Assembly: GCA_010279815.1 (NCBI GenBank)
Contig: QEOQ01000508.1
Coordinates: 358,377-422,376, forward strand
Reading direction: 5' to 3'
Length of the DNA stretch: 64,000 bases
Source: Brachionus plicatilis
Lineage: Eukaryota > Rotifera > Eurotatoria > Ploima > Brachionidae
A program made the translations under genes and the position numbers. The notes under the pieces were generated by a model. The model did not search any database, had not been told where the DNA came from, and saw only the letters and a program-made list of their open reading frames with translations. Below, piece after piece: positions 1-12,000 of the stretch. The stretch's first letter is position 1, and the number at the start of each line of letters is the position of its first letter.

Positions 1-78
1 AAAATTCAGATATTCAAAATTTTGGCTTAAATTTTTATTTTTTTATAATTAAAATTAAAAGTTATAAAAATATTCAAG

Positions 79-1093
79 GTACAGAACAAGCCTATTAACG
101 CAAATGTATTGGTTATTATGGAGAAATATAATAGTCAACATAAGATCTCCTCAAGCATTACGGGTTCAATTGATTCAATCAATAGTAAGTTCATTTTAAA
201 CAGCAATAAAAACTAAAAAGTATTTTTTTTTTAAAGTTTGTAGCTTTGCTTTTTGGGGTTATTTATTTCAAGTTAAAAATAAACCAAAAAGGTATTCAAA
301 ATATAACAAGTTTACTTTTTTTATGTGAGTCAAATAACAGTTTTGCAAGCATAATAGCTGTCATTAATGTAACTTAAAAACATTGACTTAAAAATTTTCA
401 ATTGAAAAAATGTTTTATTTTTATCAGACTTTTCCTGCAGAAATTCCTGTATTCGTTCGCGAACACCAAAACAGGATGTATAGAGTGATAAGCTATTACA
501 TGTCAAGAATCTTGATTGATCTACCTGTTTTCATAGTTATTCCGATCATATTTGTAAGCATTATCTACTGGATGAGTGATTTGAGTAGAGAAGGAAATCA
601 ATTTATAATATGCATTTGTATGATTATTTTGGTAGCACAATGTGCTGTTTCGTTTGGAACATTTTTGTCAGCCGTTTCACCAGACACAAATACGGCACTT
701 GCTCTTACTGGACCAATATTGGCGCCATTTATGATATTCAGTGGAGTCTTACTCAATTCAGAGTAAAAAATTTTAATTAAATTTAAAAAAAATTAAATAT
801 TTGTCAAAAGGGATGTTCCTTCTTATTTTCTTTTATTGAGATATCTCTCTTGGTTTAGCTATGGAACAGAAAATCTCTTAGTCAATCAATTTGAGGGCAT
901 CGAATCAATTGATTGCGACTATCCGGAAGATCCCGATTGTTTAAGACGATTTGAAAAAGGAATTGAAGTTTTGGATTTTTATAAGCTCGATTCAAAAAAT
1001 TTTAGAATAAACACAATTTGTTTGGTTATACTGACTGTTGGCTGGAGATTGCTGGCTTTTATGGCTTTAATAATAAAATCTCGCCGTCGCTAA
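79..1093 (+). CDS. ABCG-family half-transporter, C-terminal membrane domain (5' part outside window)
   Basis: Four exons can be joined: 79-184, 237-368, 428-762 and 811-1093. Introns are 52, 59 and 48 bases, all GT...AG, and the frame stays open to the TAA at 1093. The product is the type-2 ABC membrane domain: a TQMYWLLWRN start, the TM helix with VALLFGVIYFKL, then the conserved FPAEIPVFVREH...RMYRV stretch, several TM helices, and a cysteine-containing loop before the last helix. Order and motifs match white/ABCG proteins, which dimerise to export lipids, sterols or pigment precursors. The N-terminal ATPase domain lies upstream of the window, so the subfamily cannot be assigned. An AATAAA lies at 1116-1121. 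Family assignment is firm; the substrate is unknown. Confidence 0.9.
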
Positions 1094-2531
1094 CTTTTGT
1101 TTAAGTATGAAGTTTAATAAATACCGTGAATTTCAGAAAATTTGCTTTGTTAAGTATTTTTTTTTCCTTATTATGAATTCATTTTTTTTAATAAATAAGT
1201 TGGTGTTATAATTTTTTCTTTGATTTACAATAATTTAAAGCTAAATTGATTTTTAAGTTATTAAATTGAATATTTACTTTTTTGAATTTTGATGTATTTC
1301 TAAGGTATCCTTTAAAAACTTGACGGCAATACTTATGCTAAAAGCATGGTTTATTTTGAAACTCCTCAAGAATTTGACAAAATTTTAATTATTATTGAAG
1401 TTTTAGATCAAATTGAAGTTTTAGATCAAATTTTAAGATCAAAAAGATCATTTAAAATTTTATAACTTAAGTAATCTAATAATTTTGATAATTTTTAAAA
1501 AATAAATACTAAACATTACTAGACATATTGTGTCTAAAAATTAATTACTTTTATATTCATTTATTCATTCAAACTAAAGTAATGATATTTTTCCACTTAA
1601 AAAAAATTAAAATTTTTAAAAGTTAAATTTTTTTGTCTTTAAAAGTTTTAATTTATTTTAGTTTAATTTAATTTATCTCTAGAAAAATTACGCAAGACTC
1701 GGCAATGATAATAAATTCAATAAAAACGCATATTTTAAAATTTAATAAATTAAAATAAACTTGACATAACATGACAAGTAATTGCTTAGGAAAAAAATTA
1801 TTTTTTTCTTTTTATTTAAAGAAAATATTATATTTTATATTTTTATCTTTTTATTTTGATCTAAAACTTAAATAGCAAATGATAACTTTGTCAAAAAGGC
1901 AAAAAAAGGAAAGAATTCATAGCACTAATTCGAGATAAATTTAAAAGTGTATTTTTAATTTTTTTTCTTTGATTTTTATATAAAATTTTTCAAACTTAAA
2001 TATTTAATTTTATTAGCACAAAAAATAAATGTTCATCAGGTGTGCGTTAAAAATTTTCAATAGGTTAAAAAAATGTCTGCTGAAAATTTAACTATTAACG
2101 AGGCTTCATTAATTTAAAATTTCATTTGAAAATTTAAATAATGTCATTATAAAAATCTTTATCTCTATGAATTCAATTTTACCGAAATTCGATGTTACAA
2201 AAATTTAATGATTACAACATTAGCTAGACTTTTAAAGAAATTTTATATGTTCATGAACCTATTTTGAGGAATTTTACACAAATAATCTTTTGATGGTTGA
2301 TCAAATAAATTTATAAAGAAAAAACTTGAAAAATTTTTAATTTTTAGAAATCACACAAAAATGGAAAATTATTTTTACATAAAAAGAAAAAATAAATGAC
2401 TTTATATTAAAATTAGCATAATGACTGTGCATTTAGTTTTAGCATGTTATTAGTAACTATGCTACCAACTTTCTTTTTAAATTTAAAAAATTTGGTCAAA
2501 ATTCATTGAAGAAACAGGAAAATAAAAAATA
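1094..2531. other. intergenic, AT-rich, no gene seen
   Basis: This is the ABCG 3' end followed by about 1.4 kb of AT-rich spacer. The only structure seen is a short tandem duplication of an 18-base unit (ATTGAAGTTTTAGATCAA) near 1395-1431. Confidence 0.6.
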
Positions 2532-3170
2532 ATGGAAAATCAACTACTACAAGCAGTACAGATAGTTGAAAAGCAATTAGATGCTGAAATCGATCGGTTG
2601 GATAACCTTGATGACGATGAATTAGATGTGATTCGTAAGAAGCGCTTGGAATCGATGAAAAATTCCCAAAAACAGAAAATTGAATGGCAGCAAAATGGCC
2701 ACGGAAGTTATTCTGAGTTAGCAGATGAACGTGAATTTTTCGATGCTTGCAAAAAGTCTCAGCACGTTGTGTGCCACTTTTACCGTGATAGTACATTTAG
2801 GTGCAAGATTGTTGACAAACATCTAGAACAATTAGCTCGTCAACACATTGAATGCAAATTTATCAAAATAAATGCTGAGAAAGTTCATTTCTTAATCGAA
2901 AGACTTAAGGTTAAAATAATGCCTACAATTGCGTTAATAAAAGAGAATAAGCCAATTGATTATATTGTTGGATTCACCGATTTAGGTAATACAGACGATT
3001 TCGACACAGAAATGCTAGAGTGGCGAATAGCTAGAGCTGGTATCATTGAATACAATGGTGACTTGATAAACCCGCCACAAAATTCCAAAAAAAAACATAT
3101 TCATACTAAATCAAAATCCATTATAAAGGGAAATGAAGAAAATAGCGACGATGATTCGAATGACTGGTAG
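2532..3170 (+). CDS. TXNDC9: TXNDC9/phosducin-like thioredoxin-domain protein
   Basis: An intronless 212-residue ORF, close to the usual length of TXNDC9 (about 226). Residues 1-58 form an acidic/basic helical segment rich in Glu, Asp and Lys. The thioredoxin fold spans about 60-175 and includes the family signatures VVCHFYRD, KIMPTIALIKE and the near-invariant VGFTDLGNTDDF followed by LEWR. The tail is basic, then acidic (SDDDSNDW). The CxxC of true thioredoxins is absent, with one Cys (C91) at that site, as is normal for this family. TXNDC9 homologues bind the CCT/TRiC chaperonin and influence actin and tubulin folding in the cytosol. The ATG at 2532 is the first in frame, and an AATAAA is at 3225-3230. 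Confidence 0.95.
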   Translation: MENQLLQAVQIVEKQLDAEIDRLDNLDDDELDVIRKKRLESMKNSQKQKIEWQQNGHGSYSELADEREFFDACKKSQHVVCHFYRDSTFRCKIVDKHLEQLARQHIECKFIKINAEKVHFLIERLKVKIMPTIALIKENKPIDYIVGFTDLGNTDDFDTEMLEWRIARAGIIEYNGDLINPPQNSKKKHIHTKSKSIIKGNEENSDDDSNDW

Positions 3171-4017
3171 ATTTTGAAAAAATTAAATTTTTTAAAATAA
3201 TTTTTTATTCAAATCGAATTATTAAATAAAATTTTTTATGCATCTTTAGTTACTTCTTGTATCTTGTTGAATGATATTTTACTTTTAAGAATTATAAAAA
3301 ATTAATATTTAATCCAAAATGTAAGTGTTGTTTAAAATTAATTTAAGATTATTTTAAATCAAATTATTTTTGTTCTTGTTAAAACAATCGAATTTTCAAA
3401 TCAATGTTTTAGTAAATTAGTTTGATTTTTTTATCTTATAAAAATGGAAAGCATGTTTTCGCTTTAATTTCTTATCTAAAGGGAATTTTTATGAACAAGG
3501 CTTTATGAATTAAAAATTGGTTCGATTAATTTTTGTGTAATTAGTTATTTTATTTTCAAAATTCAGTTAATGAATTTCAATACCAAAATTAAAATTAATT
3601 TCATAATATTCATCATAAATTATTTGAAACGAATTGACTAAATATTTAATTAAAATCAAAGTTATTTATTAATATTATAAGTAGTAGTAGTATTAATTTA
3701 AAACAGCAGCATGAATAACGCGATGTTATTAATGATATCTTTTTAAAAGTTGATTTCCCAAAGTAGTTATATTTCCTGCAACTCTTAAGGCTACATCTTT
3801 TAGAAGATATGGAAGGAAAATTGAATTTATTTTCTTTTCTTCCTTTCAAAAAATTAATTCTAAAAAAGAGAAAGAATTAATATTTTTCAGAAAATTTTTA
3901 AAATAAATGAATAAATTATCAGTAAAAAAATTAAATATTATATAATGTGTTGAATTTGTTTAAAATATTATTATTTAAAGGTTTGAATTATTGGAATTCT
4001 ATTTATCGTAGAGGGGG
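3171..4017. other. intergenic, AT-rich
   Basis: TXNDC9 3' flank and spacer. A minus-strand ORF at 3646-3849 has low-complexity composition and no recognisable domain. A short (GTA)n tract lies at 3681-3692. Confidence 0.5.
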
Positions 4018-4670
4018 TTTTATAAATGTAACAGTAAAATTGTAAAATACGGAATTTTTTAATTTCCTGGTTGATCAGTAAATTTCTAAAATAATGAAAC
4101 AAAAATTATGTTTTAAATTTTTTTCCAGTAATTTTCTAAATTTACGTATAGAGCAGTAAATTTGTAAAACTTTAATTATATTTAAGTAATTTACTGAAAC
4201 TTAAGTCAATTACTTTTTGAGTTAGCCTGTGAAGAAGGTGTTTTCAATGTCCTGTTTGCAAGAAATATTTTTGATTTGGTCAAGGACTGCTCAATTGATT
4301 TTAAATTAAGATTAAATAAATCTTTGAGCGCAAGGCAAGCCGTTAATCAGATCTGGATTGGTGGTGGTCAAGGAATGGTCAAATACAACTGCACTACCCA
4401 ATGTTTATAGAATAGATGCAGTTGTAAAAAGGCTTAATTTTTATATATTTTAAGATATCATGGAGGTAACAGTGCTTGTAAGAGTAAATAAATAAAGAAA
4501 ATTCTATTATTTGCTAACTATTTTATTAATTTACTAAAACCTCTTTTCTTTTCCAGTAAATTACTAAAACAAATAAAAAAATAGTAAAAAGGTAAAACAA
4601 TATTTTTTTATTTAATTTTAGAAATTTACTGGTCATTCAGTAATTTTACAAATTTACTTGTTTTATAAAT
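4018..4670. mobile_element. TIR element with internal remnant of a transposon protein
   Basis: The two ends are imperfect inverted repeats of about 75-80 bases. The left end (4018-4095) contains CAGTAAAATTGTAAAAT and GATCAGTAAATTTCTAAAAT. The reverse complement of the right end (about 4610-4670) contains AAGTAAATTTGTAAAAT and GACCAGTAAATTTCTAAAAT. Additional AGTAA-TTT-CTAAAA units sit inside both arms. The middle holds a short coding remnant (see 4228-4410). This is best read as a degenerate DNA transposon or MITE. Exact ends and target duplication could not be fixed by eye. Confidence 0.6.
4228..4410 (+). pseudogene. fragment of a mobile-element protein with a Cys-rich C-terminal motif
   Basis: A 60-codon open stretch inside the TIR element, without its own ATG. 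It begins CEEGVFNVLFARN and ends SARQAVNQIWIGGGQGMVKYNC followed by TTQC and a stop. The spacing of Arg/Ala, the GG-G motif and the K-x-N-C-x-T-x-C end resemble the segment just before the cysteine-rich tail of integrase-derived proteins of the KRBA2-like type. That resemblance is from memory of the family and is tentative. The frame ends with TAG at 4408-4410, where the remaining cysteines would be expected. Confidence 0.4.
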
Positions 4671-5677
4671 ATACGTTAACATAAATACAAAATTTGAAAA
4701 TATATTGCTTTTTATCAAAAATACATGCATTTGAAATAAGATATTTGAAGGCGGAAATAATTCAATATAAAAATTTATCTTCTAAAATTTTATTAGATTA
4801 AAATTATGTTTAGAAAATAAAACAATTAAAATTAGATGTTTTTCATAATAAAAACTTTGAAAAACATAGAGACGTAAATGCTGAGCGAAAGGAAGGCTAA
4901 AAGGTTTATAAAAAAATTAATTTTAAGATAAAAATTGCTGAAAGCAGTCGTATTATCAACGAATCTCTGTATACACTTATCAGTTTAACAAATAGTGAAA
5001 CTGAATGATTTTGTCTTGTCTTAACATATCTCTCACTTATGTCCAGAAGACGATGTGAAACTTAAAGCGACCTAAGTTGATCAGTATGTCACAAAAATAT
5101 ATTTTCAATTAAATTGTCTTTTTGCTAATTATTTTGGTCATCATTTTTTAATTTATATCTATTCTTAAGTCAGAAAAAAAAAACAGATAGAAGAACGGCT
5201 AAAAAAATACCCATAAAGGATTGATCTACGAAAAAATGTCGTTAATCGAAAATCTTTTGAGCGAGAAGCTTTGTTAAAGTGGACTAATTTTCTTATCAAG
5301 TCAAGCGAGCTGCTTTGTATTATGTTAACTATGTTTAAAATAAATTCAATTTATTTTAAAATAGTATTCAAATTAACCTGTAAAAAATAGCTAGCTCTTT
5401 TTTTTTAACAATTAGCAAGATTAAAATAGCAAAATTAGGTATTAAAAAAAGCATGCTCAAAACCGCTTATTAAGTGTCAATTTTTATCTCACTTTTAAAA
5501 AAAATGATTGACGAGTTAAGTGAAAATTTAAATTAATTTTCCATGGACTTAAAGTTTATGTTGGACCCTAGTTCGATAAGTTGTTGTTTTGAAGTAGCGT
5601 TTATTAACTCTTTTAAAAAAATTTTTACAATAAACTGCCAGTCTAGTTTATTGTTTTTTCACCTCAACCTATCTATA
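4671..5677. other. AT-rich spacer, possible decayed coding DNA
   Basis: No gene is supported. Pockets of higher complexity at 4925-5090 and 5210-5330 read like heavily mutated coding DNA, for example a run reading FEREALLKWTNFLIKS near 5255-5300. They contain stops and cannot be assigned to a family. Confidence 0.35.
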
Positions 5678-6010
5678 CAGTGGTGTTACGATATCTGGAT
5701 TTTACTATTTTTTACTCTATTTTACGTAAAATTGCCAAAGTAAAATTTAGTAAATTTACGGTACTTTACGTAAATTTAATATATTTTTCGTAAAATATAG
5801 TAAAAAATAGTAATAACCAAAATGTCCAAAAAAAACCGAAATTTTGACATTTTTAAAAAATTTTTTGTTTTTTTTAGTTTATTATTTTTAAAGAAAAAAA
5901 AAATTTTGTAAGTTTTACTTTTTTTTTTTACCTTTTTTTACGTAAATTATGATAAATTTTGAAAAATTTAATTAAAAAGAGTAAAAATACGGAAAATAAT
6001 GAAAATTTTT
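5678..6010. mobile_element. terminal region of a CAGTGG-type transposon, matching the end at 59117
   Basis: The stretch starts at 5678 with CAGTGGTGTTACGATATCTG and continues GATTTTAC. It then has about 300 bases of ACGTAAA/TTTACG-rich sequence. The reverse complement of the terminus at 59117 reads CAGTGGCGATTCGCTACCTG then GATTTTAC, so the two are homologous termini. The partner end of this copy was not found with confidence. Confidence 0.6.
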
Positions 6011-6329
6011 TTAAAAAAAACTCAAATACATTTTTAACTGATTTTTTTATACAAAATATTTAATCGCTAATATTTTTAATTTTAAAAAACCGATAAAATA
6101 TAAACTAATGGTTCGCCTATCCACCTTCTTTCTCAAAAACGATTTTAATTTCCTCAATTCAAATTGTTTATTAATTTAATTTTAAGCTGTGTTTTTATAG
6201 CTATAAAAATTCTTTCTTTTTTTAAGTGATTTATATAATTGGTGTATTTATTTGATATTATGATAAATGTAAAAATAAAGTTTTATGTTAAGGATATCTA
6301 AGTCTATTTTAAGTTAAAAAAAAATTCTA

Positions 6330-6530
6330 AACTACGTCCTCTTCGTCAGAACTTTCCACTAAGTCTTCATCTTCATCATCACTATCTGGCTTAGGCTCTT
6401 TTTCATCGGAATTTTATTGTTTTCGCTTGTTTCTAAAGCTGAACAATGTCATAACGTTCTTAATTTAAACACCAACGTCAATATTATTCTCGTCTAACAT
6501 CTTTTTGTAAATTTTCTTGCTGTAAGTATA
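6330..6530 (-). pseudogene. C-terminal remnant of a transposase-like protein with acidic tail
   Basis: On the minus strand a discontinuous frame reads DENNIDVGV, stop, IKNVMTLFSFRNKRKQ, stop, NSDEKEPKP and then a highly acidic end (DSDDEDEDLVESSDEEDVV) closing with a stop near 6330. In-frame stops show it is dead. It runs towards the transposon terminus at 5678, so it is probably the 3' part of that element's protein. The family cannot be named from what is left. Confidence 0.35.
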
Positions 6531-7700
6531 AAATTTTCACTAGCGAAAAAAGTATCATTTTGGTATAGTGAAAAAAGAAGTAGTGAAAAAAGTAGTATCT
6601 ACGGTGTATAATATGAAAGAAGGAAACTATCGTAAATTAATAACGTTTATTATTGTTATAAATTGTTAAAGGCTCGTACTGGTCTGGTTGTCACTAAAAA
6701 TTTTAAATTTTCTAATTTGAATGAAAGATTGAAAGAAATGCTCAATGGGTATAGCAATCAAAATTTTGAGAGCTTTTTCGAGAATATTATTTTATTATTT
6801 AAGTATTAAATATTTAGCTTTTTTAATTGAACAATTAATTAAAAGAATGTGTTTAGCTACGAAATAAAATTTATTATTTATTTGTTTTTTTTAATTGCAA
6901 GAAAAAATAGCAGCTTGTAGCTATTTAATTGCGATTTTATTATCCTGTACAGGTTAGTTTAATTTAGCTATTTTGATCGATTTATTTCTTAAAATAGCTA
7001 ATATGAACAGGTTTAAATCAATTTATTTTGATTTTGTCCCAGGTGCTGACATACACACATTGGCAGATTCCATTACTAAAGCGATCAACGATGATCAAAT
7101 ATTTTAAACTATTAGAATACGAAAATTAGCTTTTTATATTTTGCTTTAATTTATTTTAAAAGAATCAAAATAAAGATGGTAGACAAAGCTCTTCCACAAG
7201 AATAGTGACATGAGGCATAAAAAAATTTCACCAAACTACCTGATAAGATAAAACTTGAAAGAAGCCAACTTGCAATAAATTTCGTATTGACTTCAATTCT
7301 TTAAAAGTATCATTCAAGGAAAATTGACAGCCAATATCAAATTATACCAAATAAAGTTCCACAATCGTGACCTGTTTTACTTCAAAAATACTGTAAATAT
7401 CATTTTTTCTATAATTCTCAAACAAGTGATTTTTAGATTTAATACTAAAACTCTATTTTCTTTAATATTTATATTTTTTTTTACATTTTCTGACGAAAAT
7501 TTGTCATTTTTTACGTAAAATTTTGCCTATAAAAAAATGTTCTTTTTTTGACTCTTAATTTTTTACAAATGTTTTCGTAAATCTATCCAATAAAACGGCA
7601 AATTTGCTTGTAGGTCATTTATTCTTTGCTAATTTGGCAAGTTTTTGGAAGTCGTTATTAATGGGGATAAAAAAAGATTGGTATCAGCTAATTATTTCAT
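6531..7700. other. AT-rich repeat-derived spacer
   Basis: No intact gene. A coding-like stretch at about 7030-7107 ends ADIHTLADSITKAINDDQIF plus stop, without a usable start. ACGTAAA-type sequence like that at 5700-5900 recurs near 7495-7520, so this probably belongs to the same decayed element family. Confidence 0.4.
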
Positions 7701-7708
7701 AGAAAAAG

Positions 7709-8822
7709 TACTAGTAGTAGTAGTAGTATTGAAATTCACTGAAATGCGGTACAGTAAGTACCTAGCCCATAAATGAGCTTTAGCAGTTTCAATTCATCCA
7801 TTCGTCTAATTGCGCTTTGAAACTATTCAAACTTTTCGCTGTAACTATTTCATTAGGAAATTTATTCCATCTTGGTACAATTCGATTAGTTAAAACGTAT
7901 GTCTGCTCTGACCGGCTTTAGCCAATTCACGATTTAACCTTAACTGATTTCCCCTGATCATATAGTTATAATTCGCATAATTGATTCCATTAACAAGATT
8001 CACTCTCTCATAACCATGGATAGTTTTAAAGAACTGGATTAAGTCACCACGAACATGTCTCTTACTTAAAGAATCTAGTGATAGTTGTTTGAGTCTTTCT
8101 TCATAATCAATACCGTGAAAGTCATCAACCAATTTTGTAGCCCTTTCTTGTACTTTTTCCAAGATGTTTATGTCACGTTTTTGAACTGGACTCTAAATAA
8201 AAATCGCATATTCAAGTTGAGGTCTAACAAGAGACTGGTTTAAAAGCTTGAATGCAGTTTTACTAAATCTAGTGAAACCATTTCTTAAAATACCAAGGAT
8301 TTTATTAGCTTTGTTTTCTGATAAATTCACTTGATTTTGCTATTTTAAATCACTCAAAACAATCACTCCCAAATCTTTTTCACCATTGCTTGAAGATATA
8401 CACTGGGCTATTCCATTTTGATCCTGCATAGAATAATCAATCTTTACGTTATTCTTTCTATAATAGACAACTTTACCGTTAAGTTCCACTTCACAATTCA
8501 TCGACCATCGTTCTAGTTTTATTATGTCGTTTTGCAATTTATTGTTTGCGATTGATTTCCAAATATTAAGTATCTTGTTATCATTTGCATACATCTTACA
8601 TGGACTCTATAACACTTCTGGTAAATCATTTATATTGACGACAAACAAAATTGGTTCAAGTACACAACCTTGAGGCACACCACTTGAGAACTCCTCCCAA
8701 GATGATACTGATTCTCCCAAAACAACTCTTTGGCTCCTCTCAGTGAAAAAAATCTTTTATCCAAGATAATAAATTACCGTATATATACCATATTTTTCAA
8801 CTTTTTAAATTAGTTTTGGATG
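7709..8822 (-). pseudogene. non-LTR retrotransposon reverse transcriptase (CR1/jockey-like), broken
   Basis: Read on the minus strand from 8822 down, the pieces come in the right order for the RT. HPKLI, KVEKYGIYG and NLLSWIKDFF come first. After a one-base slip follow RVVLGES, SSGVPQGCVLEPILFVVNIN, the catalytic-motif relic MYANDN (normally YADD), EKDLGVIV and VQERATKLV. After another frameshift the C-terminus is IVPRWNKFPNEIVTAKSLN...EWMN plus stop at 7789. A (TAC)n-type tail at 7709-7728 is typical of the 3' end of such elements. Stops at 8612 and 8342 plus frameshifts show it is inactive. The 5' side is cut by an (ATA)n tract and the gap. Confidence 0.85.
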
Positions 8823-8831
8823 AGATACTTA

Positions 8832-8944
8832 ATCAAATAATAATAATAATAATAATAATATAAGTTACAACAAGCTAGCAAGCTAGACTTGCGAAGAAGG
8901 GAAACAGTAGGATCCCATCTATGGTAACTGTGGTTTGTAATAAT
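8832..8944 (-). repeat. SINE-like repeat with (ATT)n tail, copy 1
   Basis: Read on the minus strand this runs GTTACCATAGATGGGATCCT ... CTTCGCAAGTCTAGCTTG ... and ends in an (ATT)n tract at about 8836-8861. A homologous copy on the plus strand at 19548-19640 has the same order and the same tail. It could be a SINE or the 3' end of a longer LINE; the gap cuts the copy on its 5' side. Confidence 0.5.
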
Positions 8945-9000
8945 NNNNNNNNNNNNNNNNNNNNNNNNNNNNNNNNNNNNNNNNNNNNNNNNNNNNNNNN
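8945..9000. other. assembly gap (56 N)
   Basis: An unbroken run of N between two repeat-derived segments, so the true length between 8944 and 9001 is unknown. Confidence 0.99.
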
Positions 9001-12000
9001 TAAAGCTTGATTAAGCTGGTTAATTTGCTTGATTGGATCGGTCTAAAAATCTAAAGAAAAAATCTCCAAAAAAAAAGAAAAAAAAGAAAGAGAAGAAAAG
9101 AAGAAAAAAGAAGAAATATTAAATTTAAAATTTTTGTTTTAATAAGACTAATATTAATTCTTACGGCGTCACCTCATTTTAAACTTTAGAGGTACAGTTC
9201 TTCGCTTCACGTAGATAACTATGCCACTGAACCATAAACATTAATGGGAAAATTTGTCACGAAAAAAAAACATTAATATTTAAATATTCAAATATTAAAA
9301 ATATTAGCAAGTAATCAATATTAAATTACCAATCATATTAGAAAGCTCAGTATTTAAACTTATGAATGAAAAAAATTCAATCAGTCGAAAAGTTGAAAAA
9401 TCTTTAAAATTTTTTGGAATCAAAATTGGCAAGACTTTGTTAATAAGTTTGGAGAAAATTCACTCTCAAGCAGAATAGCGAATATATTGAAGATTTTCTA
9501 ATTAGCAGAGTTTTTTCAGAAGCTAAATTTAAGTGCTTTAATAGATTTTCATTTCAAAATTTCTGGAACAACACAAATATTAATTAAAAATCACAAAAGT
9601 GACAAATCATTTAAAAATTTAATTTTCAATAAAAATAATTAAGGTAAACCATAAAAATTTTAAACTTGTCCTCAGTCATATTTATCTACCAGGTTTTGAC
9701 AAGGAAAGAATCAGAATTAAAAACATAATTAAATATAGAGAAGATGTATAGAGTAGTTGTGAGTTCATGATTACATTTTGAGTCTGATATACGGCCGATA
9801 TCAAATCGACCATTTTTATATTTAAAAAAAAAACAATTTTTTTAGGAAAATTAATAAATTTTAAGGTAAAAACAATATTTAAACTGATTATTATTTTTTT
9901 CATAAATAATTTAACTTATCATAATCCAGTTATTCAAATTTTTATTAATTAAATTGATGATTTTCAGAAATATTAGTGAAGAAATATTAGGATCGATTCA
10001 AAATTTATGACAAAAATAAACTTTAAAGAATTGATATCTAATCTAATTAAATCAAAAATAAATATAAACTGTAAATTATCTCTTTATGTTTTTAATATTT
10101 AAATTTAAAAAGAATTATGTGATTGCAAATTGTGATATGTCTCAAAGAATTTAGAGATTTTTTTGAAAATTCATTTTTGAACGATCGATTTCTGCGTTTG
10201 ATGATATTCTTAATCTTTAATTAGTTTAAGAATAATTTGACAAACAAAATTAACAGCATTTTTTAAGATTACGACCGATCAATCTTTAATTTAATAATAT
10301 AATGTGATTCAATTTGAATTATTAAAACTGTCGGTATTATCAAAAAATCTTATTACTAGTTTTTTAAAAATAATTTTGATAGTAATTTTGTTTTAAGTAA
10401 TTGGAATATACACTTATAAAAAGTAAAGCACTTTTTCAAAAAAATTCAACTGAATCAGGCAGAATTTTTGTTTGGATAAAAAATACATTTTTTTCTTTTA
10501 ATGAATATCTCAAATATTCATAAATACAAATTATCATATGTAATTCTTCTATAGAATTAAAAATTATTAAAAGTTTTAAGTTCCTTGATATATGTTTTTA
10601 AACGATCTAAGTTATTTTAAAACCTAAGAGCTAAGATACTTTTTAAATGTTTACATGTTTATCATTGTTAAATCGAAATTTAAGTAAAATTTTAAAATAC
10701 TAATTTTTGCTGTTAAATTTCAATTGAGTAAAATTTGAATTACTTTTAAAAGAAAATTATCAAACTAAAAAAACAACTGCAGATAGCTTTTAAATAGAGA
10801 AAATTAATGTTTCTTTCTAGAACTGGGTTCAATCCATGAGTCAAGTCAGGAAATTACCCGGAAATTTTGCTATTCTCTGAAAAAAAGAATAAATTTTCAT
10901 TTCTTTTTTAATCATCCAAGTGGTTTAAGGAAAAAAAATTTAGGATAATGGGTGTTTTTTTCATCCTAAAATTAATTAAAATTTTATATTTAATTTATAA
11001 TTTGTGAATTAAAAGTAATACCATCTTTTTGTTCTTATTTGAGATTTGGACTTTACTGAAAATATTTCGATATTTTAAGTTATTTATTTTTGCAAGAATT
11101 TATTTTTATTTAAATTAATATTAATTTTCTTGTGAATAAAAATTGCTAAAAATCGAATTCTAAAACAAAATTATATGATTGATTATTCAGATTCATTTAA
11201 AAAAAAGTAAATTAAATTAAAAATTAAAATTTATTTTAATATTTCAATTAATTAATTAATTAAAATTTCTTATGAGCAAAAGTAATTTAATAATTAAATG
11301 AAATTTTCTTTCTCTAGACTGTGCCAAATTAAAAAAAAAACTTATAATGTAATTTAAATTTCATATTTGAAATTAAATGAAAAAAATTAGAGAACAATGT
11401 CAAGGATGATTCATTAATTTCCGAAAATTGGATTCCTAAAAAAACACTTGAATAATTGGGGTTTATAATCTAAAAAATAAATTCACTTGTAGTTTTTAAA
11501 TTTAAAATTACTAAAGATAACAAAACAAAATAAATCAAAGCTTAAATATTCTAATGGGGAAATCTTGAAAGTCAAAAAAGAATCATGAAATCATAAGTTC
11601 GAAAAATAAAATGCGTTTTAACTCCTTTTTTAACCAGTTTAGTTGAATTTTTTTTATCAAATTCAAGTGTTTCTTTTTTTTTGTTTTTTTTTAATTTAAA
11701 AAATTAATTTTTTAAATGATTCTAATGTCAAAATTGGATAAGCATATTAATGTCTTATTATATATTGTCAAAAATTTAAATAGGAATCTAGTGCTAAAAT
11801 ATTATTATGTTAAAAGTAAAAAAATGTTATTTTTTTATTTAAATAATTTATACATAATATATATGATAACGACATCTAAAGAGGCTATGTGTATTAGGGC
11901 GGCCAGATTTGAAAAACTGCTATATCTCTTTCATTTTAAAAGATATGTTCTAAAAAAAAATAATTACATGAATAACTCGAAGAGAGGAATTGAATGATAT

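Noticed and set aside
5543..5743. 66-codon ORF MDLKFMLDPSS...
   Set aside because: It runs straight across the CAGTGG transposon terminus at 5678 and ends in AT-rich repeat sequence, so it cannot be a conserved gene.
11716..11997. 93-codon ORF in AT-rich DNA
   Set aside because: Composition is that of random AT-rich sequence (Lys, Asn, Leu, Tyr, Ile), with no domain, no splice context and no neighbour to support it.
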